From JAITVM01 sp031551135 (lineage in GTDB: Bacteria; Bacillota; Clostridia; Lachnospirales; JAITVM01), in assembly GCA_031551135.1 (NCBI GenBank), contig JAVBOA010000003.1, positions 77,797-141,796 of the forward strand: a DNA stretch of 64,000 nt, given 5' to 3'. The notes under the pieces are model-generated. The model saw only the letters and a list, made by a program, of their open reading frames with translations, ran no database searches and was not told the DNA's origin. A program made the position numbers and the translations under genes. Shown piece after piece: positions 25,875 through 34,147 of the stretch (its first letter is position 1; each line of letters opens with the position of its first letter).

Positions 25875-26609
25875 TTAAGTGATGTTATTATTACTTCCAA
25901 GCCAATCAAACTCATCGAGTGACAGCTTTTTCATGTCTATATTTCCTGTGTAGCATCCGTTCATGATATTGTTGTAGTTCTTAATTTTCTGGATGCGTTT
26001 CACACTGTCGTAAAAGGTGTAAATGGGTAAGCTCCAGACTGATTTGTGGTCATATTTAAAATTCTCGCTATTGACCATCGCTGAAATCAGCGGTATTAGA
26101 GTTGAACCCTTTTTTTGTTTTTTTTGCCTTGCCTGATCCAATCTTTCGAGTTCAATCATCGTTTTTAGAGTTGATTTATTTGCAGCTTTCTCTACTCGTT
26201 TCTTCAAAGAATGAATTGAGCAAATGATTGTCGATAGCATTGTGTATACCGTTTCGTCAATCACAAATTCTGTTTCCGGATCACACAGCACAACCTCATC
26301 GTTGTCGTCGTATTTCATAAGAACCATTTTGGAAAAATCAAATGCGCCAAATAAAATAGCAGTCTTCTCAGGTGTCAGATTGCCATACAACATTGTGAAC
26401 ATTTGAAAATCGCTCAATTCGGTGTACAGAATTTTCATATCATATAACTGAACCATATAGTCAGTAGGAGTAGCGGAGAACGTGCTTATCATCGAAAAAT
26501 AGCCTTGCTCTCCATACTCAAAAATTTCTTCCAAAGTAGGATGATGAACCGTTATTTCGTCGTTAAGTACAATGTCTTTCCCTCTAAATAACAAGGACTC
26601 GTCAAGCAT
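25875..26609 (-). CDS. Head-tail/tail module protein, unknown
   Basis: 244 aa, ATG 7 nt after GGTGG. The sequence begins LLFRGKDIVLNDEITVHHPTLEEIFEYGE, a pattern seen in phage proteins encoded next to tail tube genes ('bacteriophage Gp15-like' or assembly chaperone candidates). The middle is helical with a basic patch (RQKKQKKGS). Here it lies just upstream of the tube gene. The function is uncertain. Confidence 0.5.
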   Translation of the reverse strand: MLDESLLFRGKDIVLNDEITVHHPTLEEIFEYGEQGYFSMISTFSATPTDYMVQLYDMKILYTELSDFQMFTMLYGNLTPEKTAILFGAFDFSKMVLMKYDDNDEVVLCDPETEFVIDETVYTMLSTIICSIHSLKKRVEKAANKSTLKTMIELERLDQARQKKQKKGSTLIPLISAMVNSENFKYDHKSVWSLPIYTFYDSVKRIQKIKNYNNIMNGCYTGNIDMKKLSLDEFDWLGSNNNIT

Positions 26610-26613
26610 TTAC

Positions 26614-27114
26614 TCACCACCCAATACCGCAGACTGGCTTTGAAAGCTCACTTGTCCTAAACACTATCTCACGATAGATGAATTTTTCGCTCAGAAGCTT
26701 TTCATAATTCGGAAAATCATCAAGTTCGCTAAACCCGTATTTTTTTGAGCCTCGAAAAAGTTTCTCTATCTCGTCGCTGATTACATCAATTCTACTTCCT
26801 GCTTTATTTTTCATTCGCATGTGTTCTTGGTGCGCTAAAACCCAAATCGTAACCCTCACATTAGAATAAGAGGGATTGGTCTTGTGTTTTCCTAATTTAT
26901 CTACGGCGATTAGAATATTCGTCATAGCATTCGTTTGAACATCAGGGACTTTGAGGAATGGAAAAATGTTTCTATAAATAAGCGTCTGTGGGTCTTGAGG
27001 CTCATAGCCAGACTCCTTACTATCTATCAAATCAACAATTTTCTTGTTGGACAAGATGTCCAAGATGATATTCATTTTATAATCCGTAATACTGATTCCG
27101 CTTATATTTTCCAC
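26614..27114 (-). CDS. Tail terminator/completion protein (putative)
   Basis: Up to 166 aa. It contains TNAMTNILIAVDKLGKHKTNPSYSNVRVTIWVLAHQEHM, a beta-alpha pattern as in tail terminator proteins, and it sits between the head-closure gene and the tube gene, as expected. The nominal GTG start is inside the ribosome site (AGAGGGGGTGG). An ATA (27105) lies 8 nt after the GGGGG core and may be the real start. Confidence 0.55.
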   Translation of the reverse strand: MENISGISITDYKMNIILDILSNKKIVDLIDSKESGYEPQDPQTLIYRNIFPFLKVPDVQTNAMTNILIAVDKLGKHKTNPSYSNVRVTIWVLAHQEHMRMKNKAGSRIDVISDEIEKLFRGSKKYGFSELDDFPNYEKLLSEKFIYREIVFRTSELSKPVCGIGW

Positions 27115-27119
27115 CCCCT

Positions 27120-28133
27120 CTAAAAGTATGATATTAATGTTAATTCAACCTGAGCTTCAAAGTCTCCAAGATCGGTATCATTGGCAGTTACCTTCAGAAT
27201 AAACTTCTCACCAATAATATCTTCATTATTTAACGCACGAAGACTAATGCTACAATCGTCAGAATGTTTGACTTCAATTTGATGCTGCAACAGTGTTCCA
27301 AAATCTAGTGACCAGATAGGTGCAAGGGATAAAGCCGGATTCCCGTTTGTATCTAAAAACAAAGCCTTGAATGACTTTGCGCTGCCTCCTACACGAAGCT
27401 CCGGATCACCCACGTATTCAATAAGCACATTTCCGACTTTTGCTGCATCTGTCTTGGGAGCAACATAATTTGCTACCCAGAGTTCCTTATTATCGTCATC
27501 TTGCAATTCGTCTTCTTCAACATTTATAACCAAAAATCCCTCTGCTGTAGATTTTGAGTTGTTTGTTATTCCATCGAACCTAACTAGGCGGTATGCAATA
27601 GGCTGGCCGCCTGAGATATCCATAAGAAATCGCTTTTCACGACGCAATAATTTAGTTTCATCATCATACGGTAGCTTGATTTTATACTTACCGCTACCGA
27701 CAGCAATAACCCTTTCTCTAAACTCACCGCTTGTATATGGGTCTTTTGCAATACTCCAGCGTTTGATAATTTCGAGAGTTTCAGTGTTTTGCCAAACAAG
27801 TAGGTGATTGCATTTTTGAATAATACCTCGTGAGAAAATTTTGTTCTCAATGAATTTCTCAGTTACGAGCCAGAAGTCTCCCTCGTAATCAAGCACTTCG
27901 CCTCTTCTAAAGGATTCGTAGGGACGTGCAATTATTTTACATATGTCGCTTTCTTCTGTAGTGGTTATGATGAAATCTTGCAGTCTGTTTCCAATTGTAA
28001 CGCCGCGATTGAGGTTTACTGATGAGCTAAAACCATCTTCAAAGTCCCTTGAAGTTTCAGCTACAACAATGTCCTGTGCTGACGACGCACCCGTTGCATT
28101 TTGTATAGATCGGAAGTAATCAATGTTTAGCAT
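27120..28133 (-). CDS. Head closure / neck protein with C-terminal Ig-like domain (putative)
   Basis: 337 aa, ATG 7 nt after GGAGG. The N-terminal about 190 aa contain ESFRRGEVLDYEGDFWLVTEKFI, the wording typical of phage head-closure (stopper) proteins, and IIQKCNHLLVWQN. The C-terminal about 100 aa look like an Ig-like beta-sandwich (LRVGGSAKSFKALFLDTNGNPAL, then IIGEKFILKVTANDTDLGDFEAQVELTLI). Such added Ig domains are common on phage surfaces and can bind carbohydrate. Confidence 0.65.
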   Translation of the reverse strand: MLNIDYFRSIQNATGASSAQDIVVAETSRDFEDGFSSSVNLNRGVTIGNRLQDFIITTTEESDICKIIARPYESFRRGEVLDYEGDFWLVTEKFIENKIFSRGIIQKCNHLLVWQNTETLEIIKRWSIAKDPYTSGEFRERVIAVGSGKYKIKLPYDDETKLLRREKRFLMDISGGQPIAYRLVRFDGITNNSKSTAEGFLVINVEEDELQDDDNKELWVANYVAPKTDAAKVGNVLIEYVGDPELRVGGSAKSFKALFLDTNGNPALSLAPIWSLDFGTLLQHQIEVKHSDDCSISLRALNNEDIIGEKFILKVTANDTDLGDFEAQVELTLISYF

Positions 28134-28144
28134 AGCGACCTCCG

Positions 28145-28633
28145 TTAATCATCATATTGGGCATAATCTATGCCGAGAAACTTTCCTGTCTCTCTATCTG
28201 TGTTCTTGTAATCATCAATCAACGACTTGTTTTCATCTCGAACAGCCTTAAACATCTCAATAAAGGTGGAACGAGCATTGCTTGGATCAAAAACTCTTAA
28301 ATCAGTTGATGTAAAATTTACAGAGAGCGTCTTGAGCTTGGATATGTCTCTGTCCAAATGGAACTCATACATCATGGAAGCAATCAGGAATATTTCGTTT
28401 CGTGTCAGGTCTTCGTTAAAGACCGCAAGCGTTTCATCAATGTCAGTCAAATCAATATGATTGCAACCGGCAATAGAAAGCTTGCTGACGGCCTCGTTGA
28501 GATAATTCCCTGCACGTCTTAAGGCAAGTTCCATCGAATCTGCGTCAGACAAATTAATATAATTAAAGAAATCTCGGTCTTTTTCGACTCTCTTTAGAAA
28601 AGCCTCGATTGTGACACTAATTGTAGTTGACAA
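28145..28633 (-). CDS. Head-tail connector (adaptor-like) protein
   Basis: 162 aa, TTG start after GGGGGCGAT. All-helical, with YINLSDADSMELALRRAGNYLNEAV and a second half with RNEIFLIASMMYEFHLDRDISKLKTLSVNFTSTDLRVFDP, the general pattern of gp6/gp15-type adaptors. It sits directly before the head-closure gene. It binds under the portal after DNA packaging, by analogy. Confidence 0.55.
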   Translation of the reverse strand: MSTTISVTIEAFLKRVEKDRDFFNYINLSDADSMELALRRAGNYLNEAVSKLSIAGCNHIDLTDIDETLAVFNEDLTRNEIFLIASMMYEFHLDRDISKLKTLSVNFTSTDLRVFDPSNARSTFIEMFKAVRDENKSLIDDYKNTDRETGKFLGIDYAQYDD

Positions 28634-28644
28634 ATAATCGCCCC

Positions 28645-29376
28645 CTATTCAGATTTCTTCGCTCTGCCACTCGCTGGTTTTTTTGCTTGTACCGTCTCGT
28701 TGCTAACTGCTACATCAGCACACTGAGCAATAGCTTTATTTTCAGTAGCTTTTGCTTTAGTAAGCTCATCCAGCTTTTTCTGCATTTCAGCAAGTTGTTT
28801 TTCCATTGCCTCTTTTTCTGTCTGCAACGCAACATTTTGAGTCTCAAGTTCAGCCACATTATCGTTTGTTTTCCTATCAAAGCTTAACCCATCCAGAGAG
28901 ATACCAGATTTTGTGATTCCGTTACCCAATTCCAAATATCTTTGATTAATGATGTTGTCAACCCGATTTACAACGTCATATTTACCTTCATTCTTAATTC
29001 TGGTTAATATACCGCGAATTCGCTCAAAGATTGAATTGTTAGTAATAGCAACAATCTGTTTCATGCCCTCTTTGGTTGGATTTACAATTAATTCTTCAAT
29101 TTCACTGTCTTTTAAAATATCATTCCAATTTTTGATTCTGAGAAGGTCTTCATAGACTTCCCTTTCGTCTTCTTCTTCAAAACGAAGGAAGCCAGACTTG
29201 AAAGCATTGGAATTGCTGTTTATATTTGTAATTTCTGAGGGCGAGAATGGCATTACACTTGGGTTTCCATCATCATCACAAGAAGGGATTCCAAAAGAGG
29301 AATCCCTTGTCGAAACACATACCAGATTCTTGCCATAATTTAATACATTGATAATTTCCCTGTCTTTAATTGCCAT
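28645..29376 (-). CDS. Virion-associated protein with C-terminal coiled coil, unknown
   Basis: 243 aa, ATG after TTGGAGGA. A globular N-terminus (1-165) is followed by a long coiled coil (about 172-215, ELETQNVALQTEKEAMEKQL) and a basic Ala/Lys tail. It follows the major capsid gene. A perfect 10-bp hairpin (AAGGGATTCC / GGAATCCCTT) lies inside the early coding part near 29285-29310 and could slow translation or terminate some transcripts. No family recognised. Confidence 0.55.
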   Translation of the reverse strand: MAIKDREIINVLNYGKNLVCVSTRDSSFGIPSCDDDGNPSVMPFSPSEITNINSNSNAFKSGFLRFEEEDEREVYEDLLRIKNWNDILKDSEIEELIVNPTKEGMKQIVAITNNSIFERIRGILTRIKNEGKYDVVNRVDNIINQRYLELGNGITKSGISLDGLSFDRKTNDNVAELETQNVALQTEKEAMEKQLAEMQKKLDELTKAKATENKAIAQCADVAVSNETVQAKKPASGRAKKSE

Positions 29377-29399
29377 CTTTTTTCCTCCAATTGAATAAA

Positions 29400-30389
29400 T
29401 TAAGCAAGAACGATTTTAGCAACCTTAGAAATGTCTGTGATTGCATAGCCAAATGTAAAATCTTTTACACGAACATGAATTACCTCATTTACATTATCCA
29501 TGTCTTCGTAAACATGAATATCACCCTTCATATCGAGTGTACCGATCTTACCTGCAATACCGAAAATTCTCTTGTCAGGGATAAGCAAGCTGCCGTTAGC
29601 CATTTTTTTCGCTCCTGAAATGCGAGCTACATTCACGCCTTGAATGAAATCAACAAGACCATAACGGTTAAAGCTGTTTTTCATAACCTCAGACATGTAC
29701 TCAGCATAACCGTCGATACGGGCGATAGCTTGAGCGTATTTTGTCAAAGTTACCATTACAGCGTCATTGTCATTTCTGTCAGTAAGATATAGAGTAAGAG
29801 CGTCGATTGATGCTTGAGTCGGCTTAGCGGTGGTTTCGTTGATAAGCTGTTCGCCACCTGTAATAGCAGCATCTACAGCACCGAAAACATCAGCAAACAA
29901 AGCGTTTTGTAAAGCTTCTTTTGCATAGGTAGTGTATTCAGCAATGGATTTCCAGCCATTTTTACGGATATCTACATAGGAAAGCTTGAATTCTACCTGC
30001 TTATTTTTCCACGTCGGCTTAAGAGAAGTGAAGTCAAGGTAAGAAGCGTCTACAGTTCCGCCTTTAGCCGCATCATGTACTACGAGTGTATTTTTTGGAG
30101 TTTTAGTCGATTCGTAGTCATCGAATTCACCTACAGTACCTCTGTCGAACATCATATCCAAAAGTTCGTCAGGCGTATTGTAAATTTCTTCTTGGATAGT
30201 TCTGCGCATAAAAGCGGAGAGTTCTTTGTTCGGATCTCCTTTATCTGCGATTTCTTTTGCCCATGCGTCGCAAAGCTCTACGGCTTCCTTCTCTTCGCTT
30301 GTCAAGTTTAATTTATAATGAGTTTTCTCAGCAAGTTCAAACATCTTGCCAGTGTCTTTTACAACTTCAGCAATTTCATGGTTTAACAT
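29400..30389 (-). CDS. Major capsid protein (HK97-fold, putative)
   Basis: 329 aa, ATG after TAGGAG. It follows the protease/scaffold and decoration genes, which is the standard order. The N-terminal 70 aa are helical (possible delta domain). Then come beta strands of the E-loop/P-domain kind (KPTWKNKQVEFKLSYVDIRKNGW) and a C-terminal LDMKGDIHVYEDMDNVNEVIHVRVKDFTFGYAITD. The size and context fit a major capsid subunit. No cleavage site is assigned. Confidence 0.75.
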   Translation of the reverse strand: MLNHEIAEVVKDTGKMFELAEKTHYKLNLTSEEKEAVELCDAWAKEIADKGDPNKELSAFMRRTIQEEIYNTPDELLDMMFDRGTVGEFDDYESTKTPKNTLVVHDAAKGGTVDASYLDFTSLKPTWKNKQVEFKLSYVDIRKNGWKSIAEYTTYAKEALQNALFADVFGAVDAAITGGEQLINETTAKPTQASIDALTLYLTDRNDNDAVMVTLTKYAQAIARIDGYAEYMSEVMKNSFNRYGLVDFIQGVNVARISGAKKMANGSLLIPDKRIFGIAGKIGTLDMKGDIHVYEDMDNVNEVIHVRVKDFTFGYAITDISKVAKIVLA

Positions 30390-30415
30390 AGTTTTATTCT
30401 CCTATTCAGATAATC

Positions 30416-30883
30416 TTAGTTGGCAACTTGATTGTTAATAACGTCAATAATTGCAAGTTCATGACCGTTGTCGTTAAAAAAGCCAGCAAATACGAAGTTA
30501 GATTTTACTCCGCTGCCAGCTTTAACCCATTTGCCATTTGTATTTACTGCCATAGCCACGCCTTCAGTTAGTCCAGTTGGAGCAAACTGGTCTGTTGCTC
30601 GTCTTTCTCCACCTTCTGGCATAGGGATTTTTACAAAATCACCAGCTTTTACAGTCACAAACTCTTCTTCGTAATCGGACATATCGCCACGAGATGCATT
30701 TACTCCTGTCGGAATACGCTCTTTGTCAACAATGAAAATATTCTCAGCAGTTTCAGCAGTAGGGAATTTTACTGTTTTGTTTACGTAATCGATAACAACG
30801 CCCATGCCTGTCTTCATATCCGCAGCAGCTTTATACATTGTGTAAACAGGTTTATTCAATTTAATCTGTAAATCTCTTAACAT
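30416..30883 (-). CDS. Head decoration-like protein
   Basis: 155 aa, ATG after AAAAGGAG. It is beta-rich with many short Gly turns (KTGMGVVIDY, VKAGDFVKIPMPEGGERR, GLTEGVAMAVNTNGKWV), the pattern of capsid-stabilising decoration proteins. It lies between scaffold and capsid genes. Assigned from pattern and place. Confidence 0.6.
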   Translation of the reverse strand: MLRDLQIKLNKPVYTMYKAAADMKTGMGVVIDYVNKTVKFPTAETAENIFIVDKERIPTGVNASRGDMSDYEEEFVTVKAGDFVKIPMPEGGERRATDQFAPTGLTEGVAMAVNTNGKWVKAGSGVKSNFVFAGFFNDNGHELAIIDVINNQVAN

Positions 30884-30909
30884 AGCTCTGATCTCCTTTT
30901 AAGGTTTAA

Positions 30910-31704
30910 TTAATTATTTTCAAGAAATTGTTTTATAAATCTCTTGTGGTCGGGAACTCCGCCATCATCTGTATCCAAACTCGCTTTAATAACATTTACT
31001 TTATTCTCAGCAACAACAGCTTTAGGGGCTAAGGCAGCTTCGATGACAGATGAATCATCAGATTCGCACATTTGCTTTTGCATAAATCTTTCAGCAATAA
31101 TTGCATTAATTTTGTTTTTATCAAGTTGTTCGATAAATCCTTTGATTTCTGCATTTTCAGAAATTTCCGATTCCATAATGAGATTACTGCGAAGTGTATA
31201 AGATTTTAATTCTTTTCTCTTTTCTTCTTGCTCTGCCTCAATCCTTTCTCTCTCGGATGTTTCAAACTTTTCCTTGAAAGTGTTAAGCGTTGAAATTTCC
31301 GCAGAAAGAGATTGAATTGTTTCGTTTGCTTTTACAAGCGACTCAGACAATTCGCTTTCTTTTGTCTGATACTGTTCCACTGTTTCATTAATCTGAGCTA
31401 CGGAAACAGCAAGCTTTGCATTTACCGGATCGCTTACAGTAACCACATCACCCTCAACTTCGTATGAGAATGTGATTACATCAAGCTCACTATCCGCTCC
31501 CCACATCTGTATCCACACAACTTTATCAGCAGGGAAATGGTATAAGACACAAAAATCCCACTCTCTTACGTTCTTGCCCAACTTACCAGCAATCGCTTTA
31601 CGCAAAGATTGCCTAAGGTCAGTCTCGGTCATGGCAGAAGTTTCAATTTTTGTCTCAGCATTAACAACAATCACTGCTGTGTTTTCAACCATTTCATTGG
31701 CCAT
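30910..31704 (-). CDS. Nested scaffold protein from an internal start in the protease gene
   Basis: An in-frame ATG at 31704 (residue 236 of the full-length protein, MANEMVENT) is preceded by AAAAGGAGG with 9-nt spacing, one of the strongest ribosome sites in the whole head operon. Translation from here gives a 264-aa scaffold without the protease. This mirrors lambda C/Nu3 and similar nested pairs, where the scaffold is needed in excess of the protease. The site is seen in the sequence; its use is inferred. Confidence 0.7.
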   Translation of the reverse strand: MANEMVENTAVIVVNAETKIETSAMTETDLRQSLRKAIAGKLGKNVREWDFCVLYHFPADKVVWIQMWGADSELDVITFSYEVEGDVVTVSDPVNAKLAVSVAQINETVEQYQTKESELSESLVKANETIQSLSAEISTLNTFKEKFETSERERIEAEQEEKRKELKSYTLRSNLIMESEISENAEIKGFIEQLDKNKINAIIAERFMQKQMCESDDSSVIEAALAPKAVVAENKVNVIKASLDTDDGGVPDHKRFIKQFLENN

Positions 31705-32409
31705 AACTTGTTCCTCCTTTTCATGTTTCAAATTTTCATTTTCTGATAAACTGACTAAGTCTTTACTAAGTGCATTGATTAGGTCATCGTCTTGAACATC
31801 GCTTCTTTGCGCAACCTCAAGCAGCATACTCTCTGGATAGGCCGGAGGGATATGCTGGGCTAAAAGCGAGTGACCCAAAAAACGACCTTCGTCAATTACC
31901 TTGACTTTCTTACCTTTGATTGCTTCATAATGGAACTTAATCGGCGCAATCTCCCATGAAGTCATTAACTCTCCATGCAAAAGCCGTTTCTTAACAAGTG
32001 AACAGAATTCCGGAAACCTTTTCCAAAGTTTTGCGGTTGCGGTAATATACTCCTTGCCGTCAATCTTTTCGATTTCAACGCTGGTAAATACACCGCAAGC
32101 CGATGAGTCGAACTCATATGCGACATAAGGGTTTCCTTGAACATCTACTTTTACTTTTTCAACCAAATTATGAGAAGTAAAATCTGCTTCACCGGTATCG
32201 CTGATTGCAATTTTCCCGACCACTGGCTGAGAAACCAATGAGTTCATCCACTGTTCAATGGTGTCCCTGTTCAACTTGACGCCATTCCCATTCGGATCAA
32301 AAGAACAAATTATAAATTTAGCCTTTAATGAAGTAATATCTTCTGTCACTGCACTGCACATAACATTGCTGCTTGACAAAAGTACATTTCCAGATTCTAT
32401 CTTGACCAC
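30910..32409 (-). CDS. Prohead protease fused to scaffold
   Basis: Up to 499 aa. Residues about 1-215 have the pattern of phage prohead proteases (IICSFDPNGNGVKLNRDTIEQWMNSLVSQPVVGKI, LLHGELMTSWEI, DEGRFLGHSLLAQ). Residues 236-499 are a scaffold-like part: a small alpha/beta unit, a long coiled coil (about 340-405) and a charged C-terminus. The nominal GTG lies inside an extended ribosome site (GAACGGCGGTGG); ATA at 32400, 8 nt after GGCGG, is an alternative start. The protease should trim scaffold and capsid during maturation. A catalytic triad was not assigned with certainty. Confidence 0.7.
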   Translation of the reverse strand: MVKIESGNVLLSSSNVMCSAVTEDITSLKAKFIICSFDPNGNGVKLNRDTIEQWMNSLVSQPVVGKIAISDTGEADFTSHNLVEKVKVDVQGNPYVAYEFDSSACGVFTSVEIEKIDGKEYITATAKLWKRFPEFCSLVKKRLLHGELMTSWEIAPIKFHYEAIKGKKVKVIDEGRFLGHSLLAQHIPPAYPESMLLEVAQRSDVQDDDLINALSKDLVSLSENENLKHEKEEQVMANEMVENTAVIVVNAETKIETSAMTETDLRQSLRKAIAGKLGKNVREWDFCVLYHFPADKVVWIQMWGADSELDVITFSYEVEGDVVTVSDPVNAKLAVSVAQINETVEQYQTKESELSESLVKANETIQSLSAEISTLNTFKEKFETSERERIEAEQEEKRKELKSYTLRSNLIMESEISENAEIKGFIEQLDKNKINAIIAERFMQKQMCESDDSSVIEAALAPKAVVAENKVNVIKASLDTDDGGVPDHKRFIKQFLENN

Positions 32410-32424
32410 CGCCGTTCTTTAAAC

Positions 32425-32457
32425 AAAATAAAAAGACGATGCAAAATTGCTTCGTCT
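32425..32457 (-). terminator. Intrinsic terminator between portal and protease genes
   Basis: AGACGA / TCGTCT stem (32434-32439 with 32452-32457) with inner GCAA/TTGC pairing, followed on the minus strand by TTTTTATTTTG. Confidence 0.7.
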
Positions 32458-32492
32458 CAACTGAATACAGATCACCATTCTATTTCATCAGG

Positions 32493-34124
32493 TTATCTGC
32501 TCTTTTCTGTATACTGCTTGTCATAATCTTGCTTATCTTTATTCTTTCCGTCAGTAGGTGCGCCACCCTTATTTTCAGGTTTATCACTGTCTGACTTCGT
32601 ATAAGCATTTTCCCTTGCGTAAAAGACTGCATCGGATTCATCGTTATTTTCTGCAAGTCTCCGCTGATACTCGTCCTCAACAGAAAAACCAAGAGTTTCG
32701 AATGCCGTTTGTCTACTGCAATTGAGTTTATTATACAGAATATCAACTAAATCTTTCTTCATTTCAAAATTCAATTGTTCACTGTCAATGATTTTTAGAG
32801 TAGGAGTGTACTCCATGTCAAAACCATTATTTTTTAAGACAATTGCGTACCATCGCTGCATTATTGTCTCAAGCTGCTCAGATATCGAATTAATAGTCTT
32901 CATCAACTGATCGAGTGAAATGTTTGCTACGGAAAAGTTTGCAACATTTATATCTGCAAAGCCAATACCCAGACTGGTCATGATTTGACTTATGTACGAG
33001 CTTTTCTTGTCAGCAGAAACATCTTCAACTTGTGGCTCAACATAGACTATTTTCTCAACGTAGGGAGGAGAAGTGTAAACAACGGTTTTATTTTTCCATG
33101 CTTGCATGAGTTCATTATGAGCATGTGCGGCTTCGCCATGTCCCTTTCTCGAACCATCAGTTCCCATTAACTCTTTTCTCAAAACTTGATGAATAATCTT
33201 CTTTGCTTTCGCCTTATTGTTTATAAAGTCTGCATTTTCAATATTCTCAAGTGCTAGGACAAGGTTAATAACCCTAAAAACAGGGGAAACTCCATATTGT
33301 CTTCCGAGATTGCCGATCCGCATAACTCCAGTATATTGAGAATCTAATCGAACATAGTTTTCTTTGTTTCTATATCCCTCGAAAACCTCCGGAGGAAAGT
33401 TGACCTTGATATCTTCCTCAACATCCTTTATCAGCAAAGCTTTTCCACGGCGAGTCTTTTGATAAGTCTTTTTTAACCTGTTTTCGAGTTCTCGCATATT
33501 TATCAGGACAACGGGGTTGTTGCCGTATGTATATGGTGCAATCTCAGCAACGCCTAAAGGATAGGCGTCTACAGTGTAAGTCCCGTTTGTATGCCGCAGA
33601 CACAATATCCTATTTCCCTCCGCATAGGTAAGGGATATGGCTGTGCGAATCAACTGTGGCAAATCTATCTGATTATGGAAATCATTGATAGCCAGCTTAA
33701 CTTTTTCCAACACTTTTTGCTTATTCCGTTTTTCAGTGAAACTCTTGTAGGAAACATTGTAGCTTGTATTGATATTGCTGTCCAAACTTTCATATGTCTT
33801 TCCAATCAAGTCATTGACCACAATTAAATTCCTGATGATAATATTTGCCTCTTGAACATTTTTGATATTTGAATGTATACCGGTAGACAATTCCCTTATT
33901 CTTTCAGGCGACACAGCGTTTGAGTTATTGTTATCAAGCATATAAGCGGAATAATTATTATTCGCTGGATCATGTGTGCTTAATGCAGATAGAAGCTTGT
34001 CTTGCGTCAAGCTGTCGATCTTTTCATATGAAGTCATAATGACTGTATTCTCTTCCACTGGAGACACATATCCTTCGTCTTGGTCGTTTCGATCTTTTAG
34101 TTTGTCATCATTAATGGTTATCAC
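32493..34124 (-). CDS. Portal protein
   Basis: Up to 543 aa, directly after the terminase gene. It shows the portal pattern: TLNINTSYNVSYKSFT.. wing, then GNRILCLRHTNGTYTVDAYPLGVAEIAPY, GVMRIGNLGRQYGVSPVFRVINLVLALENIE, and a helical crown region (ISEQLETIMQRWYAIVLKNNGFD). The C-terminus is disordered and charged. It forms the dodecameric DNA gate. The nominal GTG sits inside GAACGGCGGTGAT; an ATT at 34115 lies 8 nt after GGCGG and may be the actual start. Confidence 0.75.
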   Translation of the reverse strand: MITINDDKLKDRNDQDEGYVSPVEENTVIMTSYEKIDSLTQDKLLSALSTHDPANNNYSAYMLDNNNSNAVSPERIRELSTGIHSNIKNVQEANIIIRNLIVVNDLIGKTYESLDSNINTSYNVSYKSFTEKRNKQKVLEKVKLAINDFHNQIDLPQLIRTAISLTYAEGNRILCLRHTNGTYTVDAYPLGVAEIAPYTYGNNPVVLINMRELENRLKKTYQKTRRGKALLIKDVEEDIKVNFPPEVFEGYRNKENYVRLDSQYTGVMRIGNLGRQYGVSPVFRVINLVLALENIENADFINNKAKAKKIIHQVLRKELMGTDGSRKGHGEAAHAHNELMQAWKNKTVVYTSPPYVEKIVYVEPQVEDVSADKKSSYISQIMTSLGIGFADINVANFSVANISLDQLMKTINSISEQLETIMQRWYAIVLKNNGFDMEYTPTLKIIDSEQLNFEMKKDLVDILYNKLNCSRQTAFETLGFSVEDEYQRRLAENNDESDAVFYARENAYTKSDSDKPENKGGAPTDGKNKDKQDYDKQYTEKSR

Positions 34125-34147
34125 CGCCGTTCTATACTAAGTCGCTG

